Positions 17,579 to 25,673 of a DNA stretch of 64,000 nucleotides are shown in pieces. The translations under genes and the position numbers were made by a program. The notes beneath the pieces are model-generated. The model ran no database searches. It was not told the origin of the DNA and was given only the letters and a program-made list of their open reading frames with translations. Location of the stretch: NCBI RefSeq assembly GCF_003253745.1, contig NZ_MZXV01000040.1:62001-126000 (forward strand), written 5' to 3'. How positions within the stretch are numbered: position 1 is the first letter of the stretch; each line of letters opens with the position of its first letter. This stretch comes from Mesorhizobium kowhaii (lineage in GTDB: Bacteria > Pseudomonadota > Alphaproteobacteria > Rhizobiales > Rhizobiaceae).

Positions 17579-18075
17579 GATGCGTCCTTGCCGCGCCCCT
17601 CGCCACGCACCCGGCGAGACACACGGTCAAGCACGGCATTGACCAGCTTCGGCTCGTCTTCCTCGTAGAAAGCCTTGGCGATATCGACATATTCGGAAAC
17701 GATGACTGCGACGGGGACATCCTCGCGCTTCATCAGTTCGTAGACGCCGGCGCGCAGAATGGCGCGCAGCGTCGAATCGAGCCTCGACAGCGGCCAATCC
17801 TCGGTCAGTGCCTGGCGTATGATCGGATCGACGGTCTTCTGGTTCTCGACGACACCGGCGAGAATGGCGCGAAACCATTGCGCATCGGCCTCGCGGTAGA
17901 GCGCGCCGTCGACTTCCTTGCCGAGACGAAAGGCCTCGTATTCGGCGGTGATCTCGAAGACGCCGCTGCCGGCGACATCCATCTGATAGAGCGCCTGCAC
18001 AGCGGCCAGCCGGGCAGCGCCGCGCTTGTTGGCGTGGCGTACCGGTGGTCGATCCTTGTCTCCGGATTGCGTCAC
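17575..18075 (-). CDS. nusB: transcription antitermination protein NusB
   Basis: The 166-residue all-helical protein has the NusB signatures AARLAAVQALYQMDVAG (about 19-35), RLDSTLRAILRAGVYEL (about 108-124) and VAVIVSEYVDIAKAFYEEDEPKLVNAVLDRV (about 130-160). NusB with NusE binds boxA of rRNA leader RNA and prevents premature termination. It lies 5 bases after ribH in the usual riboflavin-nusB arrangement. Confidence 0.96.
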   Translation of the reverse strand: MTQSGDKDRPPVRHANKRGAARLAAVQALYQMDVAGSGVFEITAEYEAFRLGKEVDGALYREADAQWFRAILAGVVENQKTVDPIIRQALTEDWPLSRLDSTLRAILRAGVYELMKREDVPVAVIVSEYVDIAKAFYEEDEPKLVNAVLDRVSRRVRGEGRGKDAS

Positions 18076-18080
18076 GCCGG

Positions 18081-18536
18081 TCAGGCTCCGAGCCGTTTCT
18101 TGACGGCGATCATGCTCAGCGCGGCACGGGCGGCAAAGCCACCCTTGTCGCCTTCCGTGCGCCGGGCGCGCGTCCAGGCCTGTTCGTCGTTTTCGGTGGT
18201 CAGGATGCCGTTGCCGATGCAGATCGATTCCTGCACCGACATATCCATCAGGGCGCGTGCGGATTCGTTGGCAACGATATCGAAATGGTGCGTCTCGCCG
18301 CGGATGACGGTGCCGAGCGCGACAAAGCCGTCATAGTCGGCGCCCTCACCCTCGGCGGCATCGAGCGCGAAGGAGATCACGGCCGGAATTTCCAGCGCGC
18401 CCGGCACGGTGACGACATCGTACTTGACGCCGGCTTCGTCGAGCGCAGCCTTGGCGCCTTCGAGCAGCGCGTCCGCCAGATCATCATAGAAGCGGGCTTC
18501 GATGATCAGCAGCTTGAGTTTCTTGTTCTTGGGCAT
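18081..18536 (-). CDS. ribH: 6,7-dimethyl-8-ribityllumazine synthase
   Basis: RibH condenses 5-amino-6-ribitylamino-uracil with dihydroxybutanone phosphate, the step before riboflavin synthase. The 151-residue protein has the N-terminal IIEARFYDDLADALLEGA, VPGALEIPAVI (about 45-55) and ALGTVIRGETHHFDIVANESARALMDMS (about 72-99), where the GETHHFD segment carries the catalytic His. Length and motifs are complete. Between this gene and ribE lies the decayed toxin-antitoxin module. Confidence 0.96.
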   Translation of the reverse strand: MPKNKKLKLLIIEARFYDDLADALLEGAKAALDEAGVKYDVVTVPGALEIPAVISFALDAAEGEGADYDGFVALGTVIRGETHHFDIVANESARALMDMSVQESICIGNGILTTENDEQAWTRARRTEGDKGGFAARAALSMIAVKKRLGA

Positions 18537-18654
18537 TTTGCGTCACGTCTCCGGCAGAGCCGGTGACTTAGGCCGAAGCCCGTTTGATCGCAAGCGAAGA
18601 TGTTGCGCGTGTCCGGTTTGCCGCGGAAGTCCGTCTGCCTGCGACCATTTTTTG

Positions 18655-18762
18655 TCATCTGAACAGTTCGGCAATATCGGCCGTCCTGTTATGCTGCGGG
18701 CCAAGCACCTCAACCCGCAGGGCTTCCCCAATCGACCCGCCCACCCCGGTGGACTCGTCCAC
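18655..18762 (-). pseudogene. probable GNAT toxin remnant (5' stub)
   Basis: Directly after the restored stop of the DUF1778 antitoxin frame, a GTG at 18762 opens a 35-codon frame containing EALRVEVLGPQHNR before a stop. In intact modules a GNAT-fold acetyltransferase toxin starts here, and 'x-P-L-x-x-x-H-x-R' is typical of its first residues. The acetyl-CoA-binding domain is missing; the ribH gene begins 119 bases later. The assignment rests on context and a short resemblance. Confidence 0.4.
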
Positions 18763-18767
18763 CCCGG

Positions 18768-19069
18768 TCAGGCGCCGGTGGCCCGGCAATACCGGCTCAC
18801 AGTGTCGCGCAGGCGGTCGTTGACGGGCCGGGGATTGATCAGAGCATCGACGAAGGCTCACTGTCGCGGACGGATAGATCGAGGCGCTGGTGCTCCTCGA
18901 TGGCCCGTAGAGCAGCTTCCTGCACGCTGGTCAGCACGAAATCCGTCACCGTCCGGCCCTGAAGTGCGGCGGCCTGTTCGATAAGATTCTTCTGGTCGGC
19001 CGTGACCCGTGTTTCCAGACGCTCACCACGGACACGGCCGCGAGACGTATTCAAGGCAGATGGGGTCAT
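18768..19069 (-). pseudogene. DUF1778 antitoxin gene with a one-base frameshift
   Basis: The frame from MTPSALNTSR encodes a ribbon-helix-helix DUF1778 antitoxin (RLETRVTADQKNLIEQAAALQGRTVTDFVLTSVQEAALRAI) as far as LSVRDSE, then runs into PSSML and a stop at 18839. Reading on after skipping one base gives FVDALINPRPVNDRLRDTVSRY and a stop at 18768-18770, the normal DUF1778 C terminus. The total span of 302 bases is one short of 101 codons, so a single base (probably a G in ga(g)gcc near 18862) has been lost. The lost part is the toxin-neutralising tail; the DNA-binding part is intact. Confidence 0.8.
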
Positions 19070-19152
19070 TATCGTTCTCTTGACAACAATGTACGGCCAA
19101 TGGCCGGAAGCTTTCAAGATTGTCGTCGAAGAGCGATTGGCGACAGGAGGCG

Positions 19153-19770
19153 TCAAAGCCCCTCTTTCGCGGCCTCCACCAGCCGCGCCGCGTAGCGGGC
19201 CATGGTGTCGATCTCGAGATTGACGCGGTCGCCGACCTGACGCTCGCCCCAGGTGGTCACGGTCAGCGAATGGTGGATCAAAAGCACGTCGAAGCGCGTG
19301 CCTTCCACCTTGTTGACGGTGAGCGAGGTGCCGTCGAGCGCGACCGAGCCCTTCGGTGCAATGAACTTAGCAAGATCGCGCGGTGCTTCGAGGGTAAAAC
19401 GCACCGCGTCCCCTTCGTCCTTGCGCTCGATGATCTCGGCCATGCCGTCGACATGGCCCGAAACGATGTGCCCACCAAGTTCGTCGCCGATCTTCAGCGC
19501 TCGCTCCAGATTGATCCGCGAGCCCGATTTCCAGCCCATCGCCGTCGTCAGCCTGAGCGCCTCTTCCCAGGCCTCGACCTCGAACCAGCGCGCATTCGTG
19601 CCGCTGTTGGGCAAGGCCGTCACCGTCAGGCAGACACCGCCGCAAGAAATCGAGGCGCCGATGGCGATCGTTTCGGGATCGTAGGCGGTGTCGATGCGCA
19701 GTCCCACCCCTTCCCTAAGCGGCTTGACAGCCGCGACAGTGCCGACATCGGTCACAATTCCGGTAAACAT
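19153..19770 (-). CDS. ribE: riboflavin synthase, alpha chain
   Basis: Starting at MFTGIVTDVG the protein has 205 residues, made of two homologous lumazine-binding barrels. The first has SCGGVCLTVTA (about 49-59) and INLERALKIGDELGGHIVSGHVDG; the second has VALDGTSLTVNKVEG and TRFDVLLIHHSLTVTTW. It dismutates two ribityllumazines to riboflavin. The upstream frame to 19800 overlaps the ribD end and is rejected because MFTGIV is the invariant family start. Confidence 0.96.
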   Translation of the reverse strand: MFTGIVTDVGTVAAVKPLREGVGLRIDTAYDPETIAIGASISCGGVCLTVTALPNSGTNARWFEVEAWEEALRLTTAMGWKSGSRINLERALKIGDELGGHIVSGHVDGMAEIIERKDEGDAVRFTLEAPRDLAKFIAPKGSVALDGTSLTVNKVEGTRFDVLLIHHSLTVTTWGERQVGDRVNLEIDTMARYAARLVEAAKEGL

Positions 19771-19781
19771 CGGTGTTGATC

Positions 19782-20900
19782 CTAAAGATCTCTGAACCAC
19801 TCTGCATAACTGTCTTCGCCGAAACGCATATCGCGGAGCTTGCGAAATCCTGCCAGGATATGGTCGGCATCGATGGGCGATGCAATGCCGTCAGCGCCGA
19901 TTGCTTCCGGCCCCTGGAACAGCACGATGCGGTCGACCAGCCCCTCGGCCAGGAAAGCGCTCGCCACCTTGGCACCGCCCTCGACCAGGACACTGGCCAT
20001 GCCGAGCGCGGCCAGATCCTCGAGCAGTTCCGGCAGTGCGACGCCGCCCTCATGTGTTTCGGTGCCGATGAAGCGCACCCCGGCGCGTTCCAGCATGGTC
20101 CGCCGCTGCGGATCGGCCTCCAGGCAAGCGGCGACATAGAGCGGCACCCGGTCCACGCCCGAAACCAGCTTCGAGGCCTCCGGCAACCTGATCTGCCGGT
20201 CGAGCACGATACGGGCCGGCGAACGGTTCTCCAGCCCGGGCAAGCGCACCGTGAGAGCGGGATCATCCTCAAGGGCGGTGCCGATGCCGATCAATATGCC
20301 ATCGGCCTCGGCCCGCATCAGATACACTTCGCGACGGGCGATATCGCCGGTGATCGTCACCTGCCCCCCGCCTTCCCTGCCGATCCTGCCATCGCTGGAA
20401 AGCGCAAGCTTGAGAATCACTTCGGGGCGTTTTCTCAACGATCTAATCAAATAACCGGCCATCTGTTCGGCGGCTTCCGCCGCCAGAACCTTTTCGACCA
20501 CCTCGATCCCGGCGGCGCGCAGGATCGCGTAGCCCTTGCCGGACACGCGCGGATCGGGATCGCTGGCGGCGCCGACGACGCGCGCGACACCGGCGTTGAC
20601 CAGCGCATTGGCGCAAGGCGGCGTGCGGCCATGGTGGGCGCAAGGTTCCAGCGTGACATAGGCGGTGGCGCCGCGCGCCAGTTCGCCGGCCTCGGCCAGC
20701 GCCTCGGTCTCGGCATGCGGACGGCCGCCGACAGCGGTGACGCCGGTGCCGACGATCATCGGGCCATCCCCGTCGTCGCGCACGATCAGCGTGCCTACGG
20801 AAGGGTTGGTCGCGGTGCGCCCGGCATGCTTCCGCGAAAGGCGGAGTGCCGCCGCCATGAAACGGCGATCAAGGCCGGCCTGTCTATCGCTTGCACTCAT
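19782..20900 (-). CDS. ribD: bifunctional pyrimidine deaminase/reductase RibD
   Basis: Residues 10-130 form the zinc deaminase (His62-Ala-Glu64, Cys87 in PCAHHGRTPPC, Cys96). Residues about 155-372 form the NADPH-dependent reductase (KLALSSDGRIG, GILIGIGTALEDDPALTVRLPG, VLVEGGAKVASAFL). It carries out the second and third steps of riboflavin synthesis from GTP. The 372-residue length is normal. It follows nrdR by two bases and precedes ribE by 11 bases. Confidence 0.96.
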   Translation of the reverse strand: MSASDRQAGLDRRFMAAALRLSRKHAGRTATNPSVGTLIVRDDGDGPMIVGTGVTAVGGRPHAETEALAEAGELARGATAYVTLEPCAHHGRTPPCANALVNAGVARVVGAASDPDPRVSGKGYAILRAAGIEVVEKVLAAEAAEQMAGYLIRSLRKRPEVILKLALSSDGRIGREGGGQVTITGDIARREVYLMRAEADGILIGIGTALEDDPALTVRLPGLENRSPARIVLDRQIRLPEASKLVSGVDRVPLYVAACLEADPQRRTMLERAGVRFIGTETHEGGVALPELLEDLAALGMASVLVEGGAKVASAFLAEGLVDRIVLFQGPEAIGADGIASPIDADHILAGFRKLRDMRFGEDSYAEWFRDL

Positions 20901-20902
20901 GC

Positions 20903-21382
20903 TCAGCTGGCGTCCTCTTCACCCTTGATTTCGTCCCCCTTGAGCTCGCCGAGCAATTCGTGGAAATCCTTGGCCTCGCGAAAATTGCGGTAGACCGAGG
21001 CGAAGCGGACATAGGCGACATCGTCGAGCGACTTCAGCGCGTCCATGACCAGCCGACCGACCTCGCCGGATGCCACTTCGGTCTCGCCGGAGCTTTCGAG
21101 CTGGCGCACGATGCCGGTCACCGCGCGGTCGATGCGCTCGGGATCGACATTGCGCTTGCGAACGGCGATCTCCACCGAGCGCAACAGCTTGTCGCGGTCG
21201 AACGGCACTTTGCGACCCGATTTCTTGACCACGACGAGGTCGCGCAACTGCACGCGCTCGAAGGTGGTGAAGCGGCCGCCGCAATCGGGGCAAACGCGCC
21301 GCCGGCGGATCGCGGCGCCATCCTCGGCGGGGCGCGAATCCTTCACCTGCGTATCTTCTGACTGGCAATAGGGACAGCGCAT
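20903..21382 (-). CDS. nrdR: transcriptional repressor NrdR
   Basis: NrdR senses (d)ATP and represses ribonucleotide reductase genes. The 159-residue protein begins MRCPYCQSEDTQVKDSR with zinc ligands Cys3, Cys6, Cys31 and Cys34, followed by an ATP-cone (KKSGRKVPFDRDKLLRSVEIAVRKR, about 54-78). The acidic tail LKGDEIKGEEDAS is not conserved. It is the first gene of the nrdR-ribD-ribE run and lies downstream of glyA, the usual alphaproteobacterial order. Confidence 0.97.
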   Translation of the reverse strand: MRCPYCQSEDTQVKDSRPAEDGAAIRRRRVCPDCGGRFTTFERVQLRDLVVVKKSGRKVPFDRDKLLRSVEIAVRKRNVDPERIDRAVTGIVRQLESSGETEVASGEVGRLVMDALKSLDDVAYVRFASVYRNFREAKDFHELLGELKGDEIKGEEDAS

Positions 21383-21555
21383 GGAGAAGCCTTTGGTTGG
21401 CGAATCTGGTGAAGCGAAAGGCTTAGAGGTTTTTGCAACGATGGCAAAGTATCGGCAACAGCTCCTCGCCCCTCAGAGCCCTGACCCCTGAGAGATAGCG
21501 AGGCGCAAGCAAGATTGCCAGCGCCGCCAGGCAGCCGGACAGCGCGCCGATGCCG

Positions 21556-22194
21556 TCAGGGGGCGACGTCGGTGGTCGGAAACCCACATGATGCGCCGAG
21601 GCTTCGATAGGCCTTGGTGAAGCCGTCCATGGATATGCTTCCAACCGGCGCGTCGCCAAAGGCCACGTCAAGCACCGATACGCGGCGCATGACACGCAAC
21701 AGCGCCAGGCTGGTCTTGGCCTGATTGTCCACGGTCCAGCTGAGCCGGCCGCTCACGGCGGCGTCGGAATGGAGCTTTGCGGCGACGTGGCCCTTGTCGT
21801 CGCCGAAGCTTGCCGCGACCGATTTGCCCGGTGGCAGCGCCTTGTTATCGACCGCAATGGTCAGGGACGGGTAGGCATCCGGCGGCAGCGCATCGCCGTT
21901 CGTGATGATGAGCGTCAGGGTGCCGCTCTCGCCGCCCGCACCGATAAAGGCGGTCGAGGCCGCGCAGGTCTTGCGGATATCCTCGCCGGTATCGACCTCG
22001 TCGACCAGGGTCGACCATCTGCCGAAGGTTTCAAGCTTGGGTGCCGCCGGCGCGGGCGCCGCGGGTGCGGGCTGGGCAGGTGCGGCCTGGGCGGGAGCGG
22101 TTTGCGCCAGGGCGACGCCGGAGAGCGGCAAGGCAATCAAGGCGGCCAGGGCGCCGGCGAAGGCAAGGTCGGCAAGACGAACAATTCGCATCAT
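21556..22194 (-). CDS. exported IalB-like (invasion-associated locus B) protein
   Basis: An AGGAGCC site precedes MMRIVRLADL, so I start there (212 residues). Residues 1-31 are a Sec signal, followed by an Ala/Pro-rich linker (AQTAPAQAAPAQPAPAAPAPAAP). The rest is a beta-sandwich resembling IalB: FGRWSTLVDEVDTGEDIRKTCAASTAF near the start of the domain and a late Cys in GASCGFPT that probably forms a disulphide with it. The family is periplasmic or outer-membrane associated; its role outside Bartonella is unclear. It interrupts the usual glyA-nrdR adjacency. Confidence 0.65.
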   Translation of the reverse strand: MMRIVRLADLAFAGALAALIALPLSGVALAQTAPAQAAPAQPAPAAPAPAAPKLETFGRWSTLVDEVDTGEDIRKTCAASTAFIGAGGESGTLTLIITNGDALPPDAYPSLTIAVDNKALPPGKSVAASFGDDKGHVAAKLHSDAAVSGRLSWTVDNQAKTSLALLRVMRRVSVLDVAFGDAPVGSISMDGFTKAYRSLGASCGFPTTDVAP

Positions 22195-22211
22195 CAAGGC
22201 TCCTGTCGCAG

Positions 22212-22246
22212 CCTTGCCGCGACGGCGCTTGTCCGTCGCGGCAAGG
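22212..22246 (-). terminator. hairpin after glyA
   Basis: A perfect 14-bp inverted repeat (ccttgccgcgacgg / ccgtcgcggcaagg) with a 7-base loop stands 20 bases after the glyA stop. No T run follows, so partial read-through into the IalB-like gene is possible. Confidence 0.55.
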
Positions 22247-22265
22247 TGATGAGACCTCAATCTCG

Positions 22266-23579
22266 TCAGCCGAGATAGGGATAGAGCGGGAAACGATCGG
22301 TCAGCGCCACCACCTTGGCCTTGACCGCCGCTTCGACAGCGGCATTGCCCTCGTCGGAATTGGCGACTTTGAGACCATCCAGCACTTCGGCGATCAGCTT
22401 GCCGATCTCGCGGAACTCGGCCTGGCCAAACCCGCGCGTTGTGCCGGCCGGGGTGCCAAGGCGCACGCCCGAGGTGACGAAAGGCTTTTCCGGGTCGAAC
22501 GGAATGCCGTTCTTGTTGCAGGTAATGTTGGCGCGGCCGAGCGCTGCCTCGGCGCGCTTGCCGGTGGCGTTCTTGGGGCGCAGGTCGACCAGCATCAGAT
22601 GGTTGTCAGTGCCGCCGGAGACGATATCGAGACCGGTTTCCTTGAGGCTGGAGGCGAGCGCCTTGGCGTTGGCGGCGACGCTCTCGGCGTAGACCTTGAA
22701 GCTCGGCTTCAGCGCTTCGCCGAAGGCGACCGCCTTGGCGGCGATGACATGCATCAGCGGGCCACCCTGCAGGCCGGGAAACACCGCGGAATTCATCTTC
22801 TTGGCGATTTCCTCGTCATTGCACAGGATCATGCCGCCGCGCGGGCCACGCAGCGACTTGTGCGTGGTCGTGGTCACCACATGGGCGTGCGGCAGCGGCG
22901 ACGGATGCACGCCGCCGGCGACCAGGCCAGCGATGTGGGCCATGTCGACCATCAGATAGGCACCAACCGCGTCGGCGATCTCGCGAAAACGCTTCCAGTC
23001 CCAGACGCGCGAATAGGCGGTGCCGCCGGCCAGGATCAGCTTCGGCTTGGTCTCGTGGGCGGTCTTCTCGATCGCGTCCATGTCGAGCAGATGGTCATCC
23101 TGGCGCACGCCATAGGACACGACCTTGAACCATTTGCCGCTCATGTTGACCGGCGAGCCGTGGGTCAGATGGCCGCCCGAATTGAGGTCAAGGCCCATGA
23201 AGGTGTCGCCGGGCTGCAGCAGCGCCAGGAACACGGCCTGGTTCATCTGGCTGCCGGAATTCGGCTGGACATTGGCGAAGTTGCAGCCGAACAGCTTTTT
23301 CGCCCGCTCGATGGCCAGTTCCTCGGCGATGTCGACGAACTGGCAGCCGCCATAGTAGCGCTTGCCCGGATAGCCTTCGGCGTATTTGTTGGTCATGATC
23401 GAGCCCTGCGCTTCCAGAACGGCGCGCGAGACGATGTTTTCAGAGGCGATCAGCTCGATCTCGTGGCGCTGGCGACCGAGTTCGTTGCGGATGGCGCCGA
23501 AAATCTCCGGATCGGCATCGGCAAGCGTGGTTTCGAAGAAGGATTCGAATTTGTTCGACACTGCCGCTGCTGTTGCCAT
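22266..23579 (-). CDS. glyA: serine hydroxymethyltransferase
   Basis: GlyA interconverts serine and glycine with tetrahydrofolate and supplies one-carbon units. Starting at MATAAAVSNK it has 437 residues. The PLP lysine is Lys241 in VTTTTHKSLRGPRGG, and NKYAEGYPGKRYYGGC (64-79) and VDMAHIAGLVAGG (211-223) are intact. A 27-codon upstream extension runs through a repetitive palindrome (23611-23665) and is rejected. Confidence 0.97.
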   Translation of the reverse strand: MATAAAVSNKFESFFETTLADADPEIFGAIRNELGRQRHEIELIASENIVSRAVLEAQGSIMTNKYAEGYPGKRYYGGCQFVDIAEELAIERAKKLFGCNFANVQPNSGSQMNQAVFLALLQPGDTFMGLDLNSGGHLTHGSPVNMSGKWFKVVSYGVRQDDHLLDMDAIEKTAHETKPKLILAGGTAYSRVWDWKRFREIADAVGAYLMVDMAHIAGLVAGGVHPSPLPHAHVVTTTTHKSLRGPRGGMILCNDEEIAKKMNSAVFPGLQGGPLMHVIAAKAVAFGEALKPSFKVYAESVAANAKALASSLKETGLDIVSGGTDNHLMLVDLRPKNATGKRAEAALGRANITCNKNGIPFDPEKPFVTSGVRLGTPAGTTRGFGQAEFREIGKLIAEVLDGLKVANSDEGNAAVEAAVKAKVVALTDRFPLYPYLG

Positions 23580-23610
23580 GGCCTGAAATCCTCGGTTCGG
23601 GGCAATTTTT

Positions 23611-23665
23611 GATTTATGCATGTCGTTGTCCCAAAACCGCTGCACACTTTTGGGCGACATGTATT
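23611..23665. repeat. dispersed rhizobial palindromic repeat (copy 1)
   Basis: The element has arms atgcatgtcg and gcgacatgta around a core containing cccaaaaccgc and acttttggg. A second copy with the same arms and core pattern occurs at 34381-34485. Short intergenic palindromes of this type are abundant in rhizobial genomes. Here it lies between glyA and its upstream region. Confidence 0.7.
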
Positions 23666-23755
23666 CGCCGCGCCATTAACACAGTTGTTTTCGCCCCGCC
23701 ACGTTTGCGGCGCGAAATTTGCTGGCCGGATTGCGCCAACCAGGCAACGAGTGGG

Positions 23756-23995
23756 CTATTTCCGTGCCTGGCGTCCCTTCAGCAAGGCCTCGGTAAGCGT
23801 GGTCTCGGTGAACAGCGCCCGCGCCGCATGGTCATTGATCTGGCCGCAACGCAGCATGGCGCGCACGGCCCCGATGCCGGCGAGCCTGAGCTCCAGTTCC
23901 AGCCGACCGGCTTCGCGTGCTTCGGCGCGCGCTTTCGCCGGAGGCGGCAATGCGGCGCCGGTAGCCGGCGACAACACGCAACGGCACCCGAGCAA
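23756..23995 (-). other. unsupported small open frame, possible gene fragment
   Basis: A 79-codon frame ends in LELELRLAGIGAVRAMLRCG and then a charged helical tail. The second half has a natural-looking helical composition and faintly resembles the C-terminal cytoplasmic tail of CPA1 sodium/proton antiporters. There is no convincing ribosome-binding site. The interval 23666-24046 otherwise holds only the ldtP terminator. It may be a remnant; I would not call it a gene on this evidence. Confidence 0.25.
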
Positions 23996-23997
23996 CG

Positions 23998-24027
23998 AAA
24001 AAGGCCGCCCCCAACCGGCGGCCCTTT
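23998..24027 (-). terminator. intrinsic terminator of ldtP
   Basis: The stem ggccgcc / ggcggcc with flanking aaa and ttt closes a short loop; on the minus strand it is followed by tttttcgttgc. It lies 20 bases after the ldtP stop. Confidence 0.8.
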
Positions 24028-24046
24028 CTGTAAAAGAATCAGTTAT

Positions 24047-25315
24047 TTAAAGCGACGAGGTGATCTGCAGCTCGTTGGCGCCGTCGAGCGCGTAGACGTC
24101 GTCGCGGAACTGCACCACGCCCGGGCCCGTCGACCAGGCCGAAAGATAGAGGAAATGCACCGGCACCGGGTTGGTAATCTGGATCGGGGTGTTTTCGCCG
24201 GTCTTGATCGCCGCCTCGAAATGCTGACGGTCCCAGCCGGGCGTGTCGCGCAGGATCCAGGTGACGAGGTCGCGCACATTCTGCACGCGCACGCAGCCCG
24301 AGGAATCGAAACGCATCATCTTGCCGAACAGGCTCTGCTGCGGCGTGTCGTGCATGTAGACGCCGTCGGGGCTCGGGAAATTGATCTTCACCGACGCCAT
24401 GGCGTTGCCCGCGCCCGGATCCTGGCGGAAGCGATACTTGGCGGCGTCGTCGGTCGACCAGTCGACATTGAGCGGGTCGACTTCGCTGCCGTCCGGCGCG
24501 AACAGGCGAATATGGCTGTCCTTCAGGTAGTTGGGGTCCTTCCGCATCAGCGGAATGATATCCTTGCGCACGATCGAGACCGGCGCGTTCCAGTACGGAT
24601 TGACGATGATCTCGTTGATCTTGGAATTGACGATCGGCGTCTGGCGATCGATCTTGCCGACGATCGCGGTGTGTCGAAGCACGACGCGGTCGTTCTCGAC
24701 GGCTTCGACCTGCGCGGCCGGAATGTCGACCAGAACATAGCGGGTGCCAAGCGTGCCGGCCTTCTCCTTCAGCCGCTGCAGATTGGTCTGCAACTGGCCA
24801 AGCCGGATCTGCGCCGAAACGTTTATCGCCAAGTAGGTGTATTTGCCCATCGAGCCGTCGGCGGGCAGGCCGTGACGCAACTGGAAGCGCTTGACCGCCG
24901 AATCGACATAGGAATCGAAGGCCGTCGAAATTCCGGCGCTCTGCGACAGGTCGCCAGAGACCATCAGCCGCTTGCGCAACGGCACGACATCGGGATCATC
25001 GACGCCGAGCTGCAATTTCTTGGTCGCCGGGACCTCTACCCAGCCGCCCTGACCGGCAATGTTCTGATATTGCGCCACCGCCTGCTCGGTAAAGGCGACG
25101 GTCTGCGCGCTGAAGATCGGCAGCGTCGAGGCCACCTTGCCGCCCTCGCTGGCGCGGGCATCGAACTGGTCGTCCCAATTGCCGCGCGCCGAGGATTTCA
25201 GGATATCACCGATCACATCCTGCGCATTGGCGCCGCCAGCGACCACCGCGGCTGCGAGCGCGGAGGCTCCGGAGAGGAAAAAACGGCGGCTGGTTCTCAT
25301 GGACGTTCCAGACAT
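24047..25315 (-). CDS. ldtP: periplasmic L,D-transpeptidase (YkuD/YcbB type)
   Basis: The 422-residue protein starts with a twin-arginine-like signal (SRRFFLSGASALAAAVV). A peptidoglycan-binding region follows (VDSAVKRFQLRHGLPADGSMGKYTYLAINV, about 135-165), then the YkuD catalytic domain with HDTPQQSLFG and the active site SSGCVRV, where Cys341 is the nucleophile. It makes 3-3 peptidoglycan crosslinks or attaches outer-membrane proteins. The gene pairs with the MarR-type regulator at 26328, matching the LdtR-LdtP pair known from Liberibacter and Sinorhizobium. Either Met1 or Met6 could start it. Confidence 0.88.
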   Translation of the reverse strand: MSGTSMRTSRRFFLSGASALAAAVVAGGANAQDVIGDILKSSARGNWDDQFDARASEGGKVASTLPIFSAQTVAFTEQAVAQYQNIAGQGGWVEVPATKKLQLGVDDPDVVPLRKRLMVSGDLSQSAGISTAFDSYVDSAVKRFQLRHGLPADGSMGKYTYLAINVSAQIRLGQLQTNLQRLKEKAGTLGTRYVLVDIPAAQVEAVENDRVVLRHTAIVGKIDRQTPIVNSKINEIIVNPYWNAPVSIVRKDIIPLMRKDPNYLKDSHIRLFAPDGSEVDPLNVDWSTDDAAKYRFRQDPGAGNAMASVKINFPSPDGVYMHDTPQQSLFGKMMRFDSSGCVRVQNVRDLVTWILRDTPGWDRQHFEAAIKTGENTPIQITNPVPVHFLYLSAWSTGPGVVQFRDDVYALDGANELQITSSL

Positions 25316-25673
25316 TCTTGTAGCGTTCGATCTGCTGTATCAGGTTATCAGGGCGACTTGCCCTCACTCTAAAGTTGGCAATCTTAACAATTAGCCAACC
25401 ATGGTCCGTATCAGTGCGGCCACAAACGCTCGAGGCACGATACGGTTCCGGGTGAATGCACGGCCTTCACCACAGCCTCACCGGCATCCTCGGTTCCATT
25501 GGAATATGGCGGCAACGTGGCCTTGGCCCGCGATTTGCATCGGGCGACGCAGCGAAATGAAAAGCCCGTGCTTTTTCGGTACCGATCCGCGATCGCCGGC
25601 CGCGATATCGGCTGATGAACCACAAGCTCTTGATGGTACACTGACAAGCTAGTCCAACATGGGGAACGAGACC
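25316..25673. other. ldtP upstream region with an inverted repeat
   Basis: No gene is supported. At 25374-25399 a perfect 6-bp inverted repeat (gttggc / gccaac) encloses an AT-rich spacer with inner aat/att symmetry. The half-site ttagccaac recurs at 27021-27029 upstream of ldtR, suggesting a shared regulator, plausibly LdtR. Confidence 0.45.

Noticed and set aside
16337..17668. A 443-codon plus-strand frame opposite the MFS gene
   Set aside because: Low-complexity Arg/Asp/Gln composition and no ribosome-binding site; antisense to a clear 12-helix transporter.
17575..20900. FMN riboswitch controlling the rib genes
   Set aside because: I looked upstream of nrdR, ribD, ribE and ribH; the gaps before ribD and ribE are only 2-11 bases and no RFN-like conserved elements are visible in the larger gaps.
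22041..23612. A 523-codon plus-strand frame opposite glyA and the IalB-like gene
   Set aside because: Antisense to glyA, which carries all catalytic motifs; no recognisable domain in the frame.
23573..25372. A 599-codon plus-strand frame opposite ldtP
   Set aside because: Shadow frame with His/Arg-rich composition; ldtP has the SSGCVRV active site on the other strand.
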